DNA from: CBFIJI01 sp965662885
GTDB taxonomy: Bacteria > Bacteroidota > Bacteroidia > Flavobacteriales > Flavobacteriaceae
Assembly: GCA_965662885.1 (NCBI GenBank)
Contig: CBFIJI010000127.1
Span: 1 to 5,288 of the forward strand
Length of the DNA: 5,288 nucleotides
Direction of reading: 5' to 3'
In this document: one piece after another, positions 1 to 5,218 of the stretch
Layout of the letters: every line of letters starts with the position of its first letter
How positions within the stretch are numbered: position 1 is the first letter of the stretch
Translations under genes and position numbers: made by a program
Notes under the pieces: generated by a model
Seen by the model: only the letters and a program-made list of their open reading frames with translations
Database searches by the model: none
What the model was told of the DNA's origin: nothing

Positions 1-417
1 TATTCGTTTGTCTAAACGTATTTCAACTTCCGTTCGTTCACCGACTAATTCAACACCTTCAAGGCTTTCTGCAGCAAAACTAAGATCGATTTTGCCTAGG
101 TTTTTATTTTCTCTAAGGACAACATCTTCTAATATAAATGTATCAAAGCCGATATATTCAACGGTAATATTGTATTTCCCTGGAAAGATTTCAAGTTTAA
201 AATTTCCATTAGCATCGGTAATACCGCCTTGTACCATTTGGGGGCGTAGATCGTTTCTTAAGGAAATGGTGGCATATTCTAAGCCCTCTTGGGAGTCAAG
301 ATCAACAACATTTCCTTCTAAACTTATTTTACTGATCGGGGGTTTTCCAGTTGGACGTTGTGCAAATGCAACAAGTGACAGTCCAACACAGAGTAATAGG
401 TAGATTCTTTTATTCAT
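1..417 (-). CDS. TonB-dependent receptor-like outer-membrane protein, N-terminal part (runs off left edge)
   Basis: Reading leftward from the ATG at 415-417, the frame stays open for 139 codons to the window edge, so only the N-terminus is present. Residues 1-19 look like a Sec signal peptide: MNKR, then a hydrophobic stretch, then AFA before Q20 as a likely signal peptidase I site. Residues about 32-115 form a CarboxypepD_reg-like (Ig-like) domain: LEGNVVD, YATISL, ITDANGNFKLEIFPGKY, VEYIGFDTF. From about residue 120 the text GVELVGERTEVEIRLDKRI resembles the entry to the plug and barrel of the outer-membrane beta-barrel family common in Flavobacteriia, many members of which are TonB-linked. 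The substrate cannot be told from this fragment. The gene starts 43 nt after the ArsC-like gene, with no terminator visible between them, so co-transcription is possible. The family call is fairly firm; TonB dependence is inferred because the barrel lies outside the window. Confidence 0.8.
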   Translation of the reverse strand, partial: MNKRIYLLLCVGLSLVAFAQRPTGKPPISKISLEGNVVDLDSQEGLEYATISLRNDLRPQMVQGGITDANGNFKLEIFPGKYNITVEYIGFDTFILEDVVLRENKNLGKIDLSFAAESLEGVELVGERTEVEIRLDKRI

Positions 418-460
418 AGCAATTTTTATAAAATTTTAGACAGTAACTTTATAGAAGGGT

Positions 461-820
461 TTAATTGCTATCCAAGAAATTTATTAATCTATCTGACAGT
501 CGGGCAATAACTGCTTTTCCTTCTTTTTCGATAATGGGTCTTTCAATCAGCTTAGGGTGCTTGCTCATCACTTTTATTAATTCTTCCTCAGTGAATTCTT
601 GCTGAGCAAATTCTGTTTTCCAAAGGGATTCCTTTTTTCTTAAAAGTTCTTCAGCCTTAATATTCAATGCTTTTAAAAGCTTTTTTAAAGCGTCAGGGGA
701 TGGGGGTGTTTTGAGATAAAAAATAATTTCATGCTCAAGGTGATTATCTTCTAAATATTGGAGTGCTGTTCTTGATTTTTGGCAGCGTGGATTATGATAT
801 ATTTTTATTTTCGAATTCAT
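461..820 (-). CDS. ArsC/Spx-family thioredoxin-fold reductase (arsenate reductase-like)
   Basis: The 119-residue product opens with a thioredoxin-fold strand and the active-site segment YHNPRCQKSR, giving a candidate nucleophilic Cys13. The three arginines that bind oxyanion in the glutaredoxin-linked arsenate reductase of plasmid R773 (R60, R94, R107) have counterparts here at R61 (LLRKKE), R94 (IERPI) and R107 (IARLSD). RPI is the family hallmark. If the family chemistry holds, it is a cytoplasmic enzyme reducing arsenate to arsenite with glutathione/glutaredoxin. No arsR, efflux pump or other ars gene is visible, so another thiol-redox or regulatory role is possible. Family length is about 115-140 aa, so the gene is complete. 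I chose the ATG at 818-820. The frame extends to a TTG at 836-838, but that codon lies at the edge of the upstream terminator hairpin and would add a non-conserved tail. The family call is strong; the arsenate substrate is only plausible. Confidence 0.87.
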   Translation of the reverse strand: MNSKIKIYHNPRCQKSRTALQYLEDNHLEHEIIFYLKTPPSPDALKKLLKALNIKAEELLRKKESLWKTEFAQQEFTEEELIKVMSKHPKLIERPIIEKEGKAVIARLSDRLINFLDSN

Positions 821-837
821 AGCGTGGTGTATAATCA

Positions 838-865
838 AAAAAACCTACACAATGGTAGGTTTTTT
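838..865 (-). terminator. Intrinsic terminator after rplT
   Basis: This is a perfect 11-bp inverted repeat: arm 838-848 (aaaaaacctac) pairs with 855-865 (gtaggtttttt), leaving a 6-nt loop at 849-854. On the minus strand the hairpin begins 19 nt after the rplT stop and ends in a run of seven T, the form of a Rho-independent terminator. It closes the thrS-infC-rpmI-rplT unit. The matching A/T arms would let it work in the other direction too, but no plus-strand gene needs it. Confidence 0.85.
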
Positions 866-884
866 AATTTGGTATTTATGAAGC

Positions 885-1229
885 CTATTTGATTTTGTCA
901 ACGACGGCTTTAAACGCTTCTGGATTATTCATTGCAAGGTCTGCAAGAACTTTTCTGTTAAGCGCAATGTCGTTGGCTTTTACTTTTCCCATAAACTGGC
1001 TGTAGGACATTCCATGAAGTCGTGCAGCAGCATTGATACGGGTAATCCATAGTGCTCTAAAATTTCTTTTTTTAACTTTACGGTCTCTGTAAGCATAAAG
1101 CATTGCCTTTTCAACGGCGTTTTTCGCGATAGTCCAAACGTTTTTACGACGTCCAAAATATCCTTTGGCTTGTTTTAAAATCTTTTTTCTACGAGCTCTT
1201 GAGGCTACTGAGTTTACTGATCTTGGCAT
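885..1229 (-). CDS. rplT: 50S ribosomal protein L20 (bL20)
   Basis: L20 is an early-assembly 50S protein that binds 23S rRNA. The 114-residue product matches the family throughout: N-terminal MPRSVNSVASRARRKKILKQ, then KGYFGRRKNVW, the basic YRDRKVKKRNFRALWI segment, INAAARLHGMSYSQF, and the C-terminal NRKVLADLAMNNPEAF. Length is close to the usual 115-120. The basic N-terminal half is the rRNA-binding extension, and the C-terminal globular half is the part that also binds mRNA in organisms where L20 represses its own operon. It is the last gene of the unit, 86 nt after rpmI and followed by a clear terminator. The ATG at 1227-1229 is fixed by the conserved MPRS start. Nothing is missing or odd in the protein. 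Confidence 0.98.
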   Translation of the reverse strand: MPRSVNSVASRARRKKILKQAKGYFGRRKNVWTIAKNAVEKAMLYAYRDRKVKKRNFRALWITRINAAARLHGMSYSQFMGKVKANDIALNRKVLADLAMNNPEAFKAVVDKIK

Positions 1230-1315
1230 AATTTAATTTTTTTGAAGGAGGCGGTATCGCTACACTTGAAAAGCCTGACTTCGGGTTAATTGATAAATTT
1301 AAAAACCGATTTGCT
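1230..1315 (-). other. rpmI-rplT spacer with possible mRNA hairpin
   Basis: This 86-nt spacer is long for the unit; the other gaps are 14 and 19 nt. It holds no ATG-started minus-strand ORF. Just after the rpmI stop, bases 1281-1309 can fold on the mRNA. TCGG-TT pairs with AACC-GA with one bulged base, and an inner AATT/AATT helix (1288-1291 with 1296-1299) closes a 4-nt loop, with a 4-nt bulge at 1300-1303. The fold is AU-rich and not strong. L20 is known to repress its operon through mRNA structure in Proteobacteria and Firmicutes, so a regulatory role is conceivable, but I do not recognise a known leader motif here. Confidence 0.3.
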
Positions 1316-1513
1316 TTATTTAAGGCGTAATTGCTCTTTAATATTAGCGACATCACTTTCGTGAACCAATCCTGAGTGGGTCAATTTCAATTTTCTTTTC
1401 TTTGACTTTTTGGTTAGGATATGGCTTTTGAAAGCGTGCTTTCTTTTGATTTTACCAGTACCGGTAAGCTTAAAGCGTTTTTTAGCACTGGATTTTGTTT
1501 TCATTTTTGGCAT
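1316..1513 (-). CDS. rpmI: 50S ribosomal protein L35 (bL35)
   Basis: L35 is a small, very basic 50S subunit protein. The 65-residue product begins MPKMKTKSSAKKRFKLTGTG, the family signature, followed by KIKRKHAFKSHILTKKSKKRKL, and it ends in the acidic/basic helix LVHESDVANIKEQLRLK. The length of 65 is standard. It starts 14 nt after the infC stop and is followed by the long spacer before rplT, giving the widespread infC-rpmI-rplT order. The ATG at 1511-1513 is fixed by the conserved MPKMKT start. An open frame on the opposite strand over the same bases is an antisense shadow. Confidence 0.98.
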   Translation of the reverse strand: MPKMKTKSSAKKRFKLTGTGKIKRKHAFKSHILTKKSKKRKLKLTHSGLVHESDVANIKEQLRLK

Positions 1514-1527
1514 GACTCTCTATTAAT

Positions 1528-2082
1528 TTATTTTTTCTTCGGAGCGATAAACATAATCATTTTCTTGCCCTCCAAAGTTGGCATTTGTTCTACTTTTCCA
1601 AGTTCTTCTAAATCTTGCGCTAAGCGCAATAATAGTATTTGTCCTTTTTCTTTAAATACGATTGAACGCCCTTTAAAGAAAACAAACGCTTTTAATTTAG
1701 CACCTTCCGACAGAAATTTTTCAGCATGTTTCTTTTTGAATTCATAATCATGCTCATCGGTATTTGGACCAAAGCGAATTTCTTTTACAACAACCTTACT
1801 AGTTTTCGCTTTGAGTACTTTTTCTCTTTTTTTCTGCTCGTATAGGAATTTCTTGTATTCCAAAATCTTACAAACAGGGGGAACTGCCTTTGGTGATATT
1901 TCTACCAAGTCCAATTCTAATTCTACCGCAATGCTTAGTGCTTTCTTTAATTTATAAACACCTACCTCTACATTATCTCCAACCAACCGTACCTCATGCG
2001 CAGTAATTTTTTCATTAATTCTGTGAGGGTCTTGCTTTATGACTCTTCCTGGTCGGTTCGTTCTTCTTCTGCGTATTGCTAT
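1528..2082 (-). CDS. infC: Translation initiation factor IF-3 with ATA start codon
   Basis: IF3 binds the 30S subunit, blocks premature 50S joining and checks the start codon and initiator tRNA. From the ATA at 2080-2082 the product is 184 aa. A basic N-terminal tail (MAIRRRRTNRPGRV) is followed by HRINEKITAHEVRLVG at about 20-35, the start of the N-domain, which includes LDLVEIS and VCKILEYKKFLYE. A charged linker helix (EQKKREKVLKAKT) leads to the C-domain, with EIRFGPNTDEHDYEFK, FKGRSIVFKEKG and a PTLEGKKMIMFIAPKKK end. The first NTG codon in frame is the TTG at 1984-1986, which is residue 33 and would delete the conserved HRIN segment. A stop at 2095-2097 limits the start to the short stretch between, where no ATG, GTG or TTG exists. 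ATA at 2080 gives the MAIRRR-type start expected in this phylum; ATA at 2074-2076 is a second possibility. The gene starts 19 nt after thrS. The family call is certain; the exact start is inferred. Confidence 0.93.
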   Translation of the reverse strand: MAIRRRRTNRPGRVIKQDPHRINEKITAHEVRLVGDNVEVGVYKLKKALSIAVELELDLVEISPKAVPPVCKILEYKKFLYEQKKREKVLKAKTSKVVVKEIRFGPNTDEHDYEFKKKHAEKFLSEGAKLKAFVFFKGRSIVFKEKGQILLLRLAQDLEELGKVEQMPTLEGKKMIMFIAPKKK

Positions 2083-2101
2083 GGCTTCTCTGTTTTAGTT
2101 A
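2080..2101 (-). promoter_or_regulatory. infC translation-start region with non-canonical ATA codon
   Basis: Between the thrS stop and the infC ATA, the minus strand reads taactaaaacagagaagcc. There is no strong Shine-Dalgarno sequence, only a purine-rich agagaag next to the start, which is usual in Bacteroidota. IF3 genes in other bacteria carry rare starts such as AUU, and IF3 then discriminates against its own mRNA, giving feedback control. ATA here would fit the same logic. The absence of any NTG start in the window between the stop at 2095-2097 and the conserved HRIN is seen directly; the control mechanism is inferred from other species. Confidence 0.65.
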
Positions 2102-4045
2102 TCAATTAAATTTTGAAATACTATCTGCTATTTCTGTTTTTATCATTTTTATAAACGTTTCAACACTCATTGATCCGAGATCACCTTTTTGGTGTTTTCG
2201 GATTGCGATTGTATCACTGTTTGCTTCTTTTTCTCCTAAGACGATCATATAGGGTACTTTTGACAGTTCCGACTCTCGGATTTTTTTCCCGATGGTCTCG
2301 CTTCGATCATCCAATAGGGCGCGAATTTCGTCATTTTCCAATAAATTTAAAACTTTTAGAGCGTAATTTTTATATTTTTCACTCACACAAAGAATATTTA
2401 CCTGTTTTGGGGTTAACCAAAGGGGGAAATTTCCACCAGTATGTTCAATTAAAATTGCGATAAATCGTTCTAAACTTCCAAAGGGTGCTCGGTGAATCAT
2501 AACAGGTCGATGCAATTCATTATCACTTCCTTTATAAGTCAAATCAAAGCGTTCGGGTAAGTTATAGTCCACTTGAATGGTCCCTAATTGCCATTTTCTT
2601 CCTAAGGCATCCCGAACCATAAAGTCTAATTTCGGTCCATAAAATGCAGCTTCTCCAGTTTCAATGACGTAATTGAGTCCTTTTTCTTTCGTCGCATTAA
2701 TGATGGCTTGTTCCGCTAATTCCCAATTTTCATTTGATCCAATATATTTTTCTGGTTTTGTTAGGTCACGAATAGAAACTTGTGCAGTAAAGTCTTCAAA
2801 TCCAAGAGAACCGAACACGTAAAGTACTAAATCAATTACTTTTTTAAATTCTTCGTCTAATTGTTCTGGAGTACAAAATATATGTGCATCATCTTGTGTG
2901 AATCCACGTACACGAGTTAATCCGTGTAATTCTCCACTTTGTTCATAGCGATAAACGGTACCAAATTCGGCATATCGTTTGGGGAGTTCTTTATAACTCC
3001 ACGGTTTAACTTTATAAATTTCACAATGATGTGGGCAATTCATTGGTTTTAACAAAAAGGTTTCACCTTCCGCTGGGGTTAATATGGGTTGAAAGCTATC
3101 CGCTCCATATTTTTCGTAATGCCCAGACGTCATGTATAATTCTTTATTTCCGATATGTGGAGAAATCACCTGTTCGTATCCTGCTTTATTTTGGGCGTTT
3201 TTTAAAAAGTTTTCTAAGCGTTCTCTTAAAGCAGCTCCTTTCGGTAACCATAAGGGAAGACCTTGTCCAACTTTTTGTGAGAAGGTAAACAGTTCTAATT
3301 CTTTCCCTAGCTTACGATGGTCTCTTTTTTTAGCTTCTTCTAAAAGTTGAAGGTGTGCAGTGAGTTCTTTTTGTTTTGGAAAAGATATGCCATAAACTCT
3401 GGTGAGTTGTTTTTTGGTTTCATCACCGCGCCAATAAGCACCTGCTACATTAAGTAGTTTTATAGCCTTAATAAAGCCCGTATTTGGGAGGTGACCTCCT
3501 CGACATAAATCGGTAAAGTCAGCATGGTCGCAGAAGGTGATGGTTCCATCGTCTAAATTTTCAATTAGCTCTACTTTGTAGGGGTTGTCGGAAGTTTTGT
3601 AATAATCTAGTGCATCTTTTTTGGAAACAGCCCGCATTTTAAAGTCAAACTTTTGCCTTGCAAACTCTAGAAATTTCTTTTCTATGGCGATGAGATCTTT
3701 TTCTGTTAAACTATGCTCGCCAAAATCAGCGTCATAATAAAATCCATTTTCTATGGCAGGACCAATGGTAAGTTTACAATCAGGATACAGCGCCAACAAA
3801 GCTTGGGCTAAGACGTGAGCAGAGGAATGCCAGAAGGCTTGTTTACCTTCTTGATCTTTCCACGTAAAAAGTTGTAAATCTCCATCTTCTGTCAATGGGG
3901 TTACAGCTTCTACCGTTTGAGAATTAAATTTTGCTGAGAGTACATTTCTGGCAAGTCCCTCACTGATGTCTTTTGCAATTTCTAAAGGAGTTATGCCTTC
4001 GTTATAAGATCGAACGGATGCATCTGGAAAACGTACTTGAATCAT
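2102..4045 (-). CDS. thrS: Threonyl-tRNA synthetase
   Basis: This class II synthetase charges tRNA-Thr with threonine and edits mischarged serine. The 647-residue product is full length (E. coli 642) with all domains in order. A TGS domain spans about 1-62. The editing domain has HSSAH (H73, H77) and CRGGH (C181, H185). The catalytic core follows from about 245, with motif 1 near 275-300, motif 2 around YRYEQSGELHGLTRVRGF (R366, R380) and motif 3 around HRAPFGSLERF (R527). Zinc ligands are C337 (MNCPHH), H388 (DDAH) and H518 (MIHRA), matching E. coli C334, H385 and H511. The anticodon-binding domain runs from about 548 to the end. The ATG at 4043-4045 opens the TGS strand MIQVRFPD directly. 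It heads the translation cluster, 33 nt after the DUF6095-like gene, with a predicted promoter just upstream. The leader would be short, leaving no room for a T-box or leader-peptide attenuator. Confidence 0.99.
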   Translation of the reverse strand: MIQVRFPDASVRSYNEGITPLEIAKDISEGLARNVLSAKFNSQTVEAVTPLTEDGDLQLFTWKDQEGKQAFWHSSAHVLAQALLALYPDCKLTIGPAIENGFYYDADFGEHSLTEKDLIAIEKKFLEFARQKFDFKMRAVSKKDALDYYKTSDNPYKVELIENLDDGTITFCDHADFTDLCRGGHLPNTGFIKAIKLLNVAGAYWRGDETKKQLTRVYGISFPKQKELTAHLQLLEEAKKRDHRKLGKELELFTFSQKVGQGLPLWLPKGAALRERLENFLKNAQNKAGYEQVISPHIGNKELYMTSGHYEKYGADSFQPILTPAEGETFLLKPMNCPHHCEIYKVKPWSYKELPKRYAEFGTVYRYEQSGELHGLTRVRGFTQDDAHIFCTPEQLDEEFKKVIDLVLYVFGSLGFEDFTAQVSIRDLTKPEKYIGSNENWELAEQAIINATKEKGLNYVIETGEAAFYGPKLDFMVRDALGRKWQLGTIQVDYNLPERFDLTYKGSDNELHRPVMIHRAPFGSLERFIAILIEHTGGNFPLWLTPKQVNILCVSEKYKNYALKVLNLLENDEIRALLDDRSETIGKKIRESELSKVPYMIVLGEKEANSDTIAIRKHQKGDLGSMSVETFIKMIKTEIADSISKFN

Positions 4046-4064
4046 AGTTAATTTAAAAACGCAA

Positions 4065-4095
4065 CAAAGATAAGCGGTCTATTGGTTTGAACCAA
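4065..4095 (-). promoter_or_regulatory. Predicted Bacteroidota-type promoter for thrS
   Basis: On the minus strand, TATCTTTG at 4065-4072 matches the Bacteroidota -7 consensus TAnnTTTG exactly. Exactly 20 nt upstream is ATTG, with its TTG at 4093-4095, as a -33 element; known spacings are about 17-23 nt. The thrS ATG lies 19 nt past the -7 element, so the mRNA leader would be only about 10-15 nt. The promoter overlaps the stop codon and last codons of the DUF6095-like gene. I found no equally good match in front of the other genes. The motif is seen directly; activity is inferred. Confidence 0.65.
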
Positions 4096-4336
4096 TAAAG
4101 TCTTCCTTTTTCCTTTTTTTAGGTTTTCCAAGTAGGGCACTAACTATGGTTTTAATTCCCAAAAAGCCAAACAAAATGGCGGTAAAGAAGATGATTATTC
4201 CAATTATAAATACCGGCCAAAAAAAAGGGTGTCCTTCATTTTTAAATGCTTGGTAAAGAATAACAGGTCCCATAAAACAACATATTCCAAAAATAAAAAT
4301 ACGAAGCAAACCTTTTTTTAATAGTGCTACATTCAT
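4079..4336 (-). CDS. Small two-helix membrane protein, DUF6095-like
   Basis: The 85-residue product has two hydrophobic segments, about 10-30 (LLRIFIFGICCFMGPVILY) and 40-66 (WPVFIIGIIIFFTAILFGF), joined by a short polar loop FKNEGHPFF, and ends in a very basic tail KPKKRKKEDF. This layout, with MGP in the first helix and FGFLGIKTIV at the end of the second, resembles the DUF6095 family of Flavobacteriaceae inner-membrane proteins, whose function is unknown. The tail suggests the C-terminus is cytoplasmic by the positive-inside rule. I chose the ATG at 4334-4336, which lies 4 nt after the murQ stop; the frame extends to a GTG at 4364-4366 inside murQ but the extra 10 residues look unconserved. 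Tight spacing implies translation coupled to murQ. The family call is from memory of the pattern, so moderately sure. Confidence 0.8.
   Translation of the reverse strand: MNVALLKKGLLRIFIFGICCFMGPVILYQAFKNEGHPFFWPVFIIGIIIFFTAILFGFLGIKTIVSALLGKPKKRKKEDFIGSNQ
4080..4097. repeat. 18-bp palindrome over the thrS promoter -33 element
   Basis: The sequence tattggtttgaaccaata has two perfect 8-bp arms (4080-4087 and 4090-4097) around a 2-bp centre (tg). It covers the predicted -33 element of thrS and also encodes the final residues and part of the stop codon of the DUF6095-like gene. The 2-nt centre is too tight for an RNA hairpin with full arms, so a dimeric repressor or activator site on DNA is the likelier reading, if it is functional at all. 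There is no run of T after it on either strand, so it is not a terminator. Confidence 0.4.
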
Positions 4337-4340
4337 TTTC

Positions 4341-5150
4341 TCAGGTGTTTGCTGCAAGTGCAGCACGAATACTTTTATGTTTTTTTAGTAATTCTTTTGC
4401 TGTTTTTTGATCAATGCCTAACTCCTGCATTAAAATACCCTCAGCACGTCCTTGCAACTTTACATTTTTTAGTTGCATGTCCACCATTTTATTTCCTTGG
4501 ACATGACCTAATTGAATCATCGTGGCGGTTGTAATCATGTTAAGGATTAATTTTTGAGCGGTACCAGCTTTCATTCGCGAACTTCCTGTTACAAATTCTG
4601 GACCAACCACAACTTCAATAGGGTAGTCACTGACCTGAGTTATAGGGCTATTTGGGTTACAAGTGATGCAGGCTGTTGGAATTTGATTATTTTGACAATC
4701 ATGGAGTCCAGCAACTACATAGGGTGTAGTTCCAGATGCTGCAATCCCAATGACGATATCCTGTGGAGTGATGTTATAGGTGGATAGATCATTCCATGCT
4801 TGATGGGGATCATCTTCTGCGTTTTCAATGGATTGGTACAATGCTGGAATACCACCGGCAATAATACCCACAACTTTTTCTGGATCAGTTCCAAAGGTAG
4901 GCGGACACTCTGAAGCGTCCAATACACCGAGCCGACCACTGGTACCCGCACCCACATAAAACAAACGCCCTCCGCTTCTTAGTTGTTTTATAACCGTTTC
5001 AATCAAAAGAGATAGTTGGGGAAGTACTTTGCCTACCGCATTAACTGCATTCTGATCTTCTTGGTGTATTCCTGCTAACAAGGCTGCAACAGACTTTTTT
5101 TCTAAGTCTTCGTGGTTGGAATCCTTTTCAGTAATTTTTATATAATCCAT
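4341..5150 (-). CDS. murQ: N-acetylmuramic acid 6-phosphate etherase
   Basis: MurQ is a cytoplasmic SIS-fold enzyme that cleaves the lactyl ether of MurNAc-6-phosphate, giving GlcNAc-6-phosphate and D-lactate during peptidoglycan recycling. The 269-residue product shows the sugar-phosphate-binding signature GAGTSGRLGVLDASECPPTF (67-86), the AGG-x-ALYQSIENAEDD segment (98-114), the SIS loop AASGTTPY (138-144) and the family hallmark GPEFVTGSSRMKAGTAQK (183-200). E81 (SECPP) and E112 (AEDD) align with the catalytic Glu83 and Glu114 of E. coli MurQ. It is shorter than the E. coli protein (298) at the C-terminus, but within the family range. I chose the ATG at 5148-5150; the frame extends to a TTG at 5178-5180, which sits at the end of the upstream terminator's T-run. 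No MurNAc kinase, PTS transporter or regulator is visible nearby. It is followed after 4 nt by the DUF6095-like gene. A promoter is expected between 5151 and 5180, but I see no consensus match. Confidence 0.97.
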   Translation of the reverse strand: MDYIKITEKDSNHEDLEKKSVAALLAGIHQEDQNAVNAVGKVLPQLSLLIETVIKQLRSGGRLFYVGAGTSGRLGVLDASECPPTFGTDPEKVVGIIAGGIPALYQSIENAEDDPHQAWNDLSTYNITPQDIVIGIAASGTTPYVVAGLHDCQNNQIPTACITCNPNSPITQVSDYPIEVVVGPEFVTGSSRMKAGTAQKLILNMITTATMIQLGHVQGNKMVDMQLKNVKLQGRAEGILMQELGIDQKTAKELLKKHKSIRAALAANT

Positions 5151-5181
5151 AGGTACCTTATTATACTTAATAAAGGTCAAA

Positions 5182-5211
5182 AAAAAATCGCTAACGTAGT
5201 AGCGATTTTTT
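5182..5211 (-). terminator. Intrinsic terminator before murQ
   Basis: This is a perfect 12-bp inverted repeat: arm 5182-5193 (aaaaaatcgcta) pairs with 5200-5211 (tagcgatttttt) around a 6-nt loop at 5194-5199. On the minus strand it begins 7 nt after the stop of the right-edge gene and runs into nine consecutive T, the classic Rho-independent form. It separates that gene from murQ, whose ATG is 31 nt further on. The A-rich outer arm could also allow termination on the plus strand, but no plus-strand gene is present. Confidence 0.88.
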
Positions 5212-5218
5212 AAGGTTT

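Noticed and set aside
75..82. TAGTTTTG on the minus strand, a match to the -7 consensus
   Set aside because: It lies inside the receptor-like coding region with no gene start downstream in the window; an 8-mer with two free positions is expected by chance in AT-rich DNA.
8..403. Plus-strand open frame of 131 codons
   Set aside because: It is antisense to the receptor-like gene, whose minus-strand frame has a signal peptide and a recognisable domain; the plus-strand product is serine-rich with no family resemblance.
1245..1251. aaggagg on the plus strand, a perfect Shine-Dalgarno heptamer (anti-Shine-Dalgarno-like on the rplT mRNA)
   Set aside because: No plus-strand gene follows it. On the rplT mRNA the complement CCTCCTT could mimic the 16S tail, but a 7-mer match alone is weak and Bacteroidota make little use of Shine-Dalgarno pairing.
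1421..1747. Plus-strand open frame antisense to rpmI and infC
   Set aside because: It overlaps two certain genes on the other strand and its product has no recognisable features.
4715..4957. Second minus-strand open frame of 80 codons inside murQ
   Set aside because: It is a frame-shifted shadow of the conserved MurQ coding sequence; the MurQ frame is intact throughout.
5151..5180. Sigma-70-like TTGACC and TATAAT words in front of murQ
   Set aside because: They are only 9 nt apart, far too close for a promoter, and the TTG lies in the terminator's T-run. No Bacteroidota TAnnTTTG box is present either.
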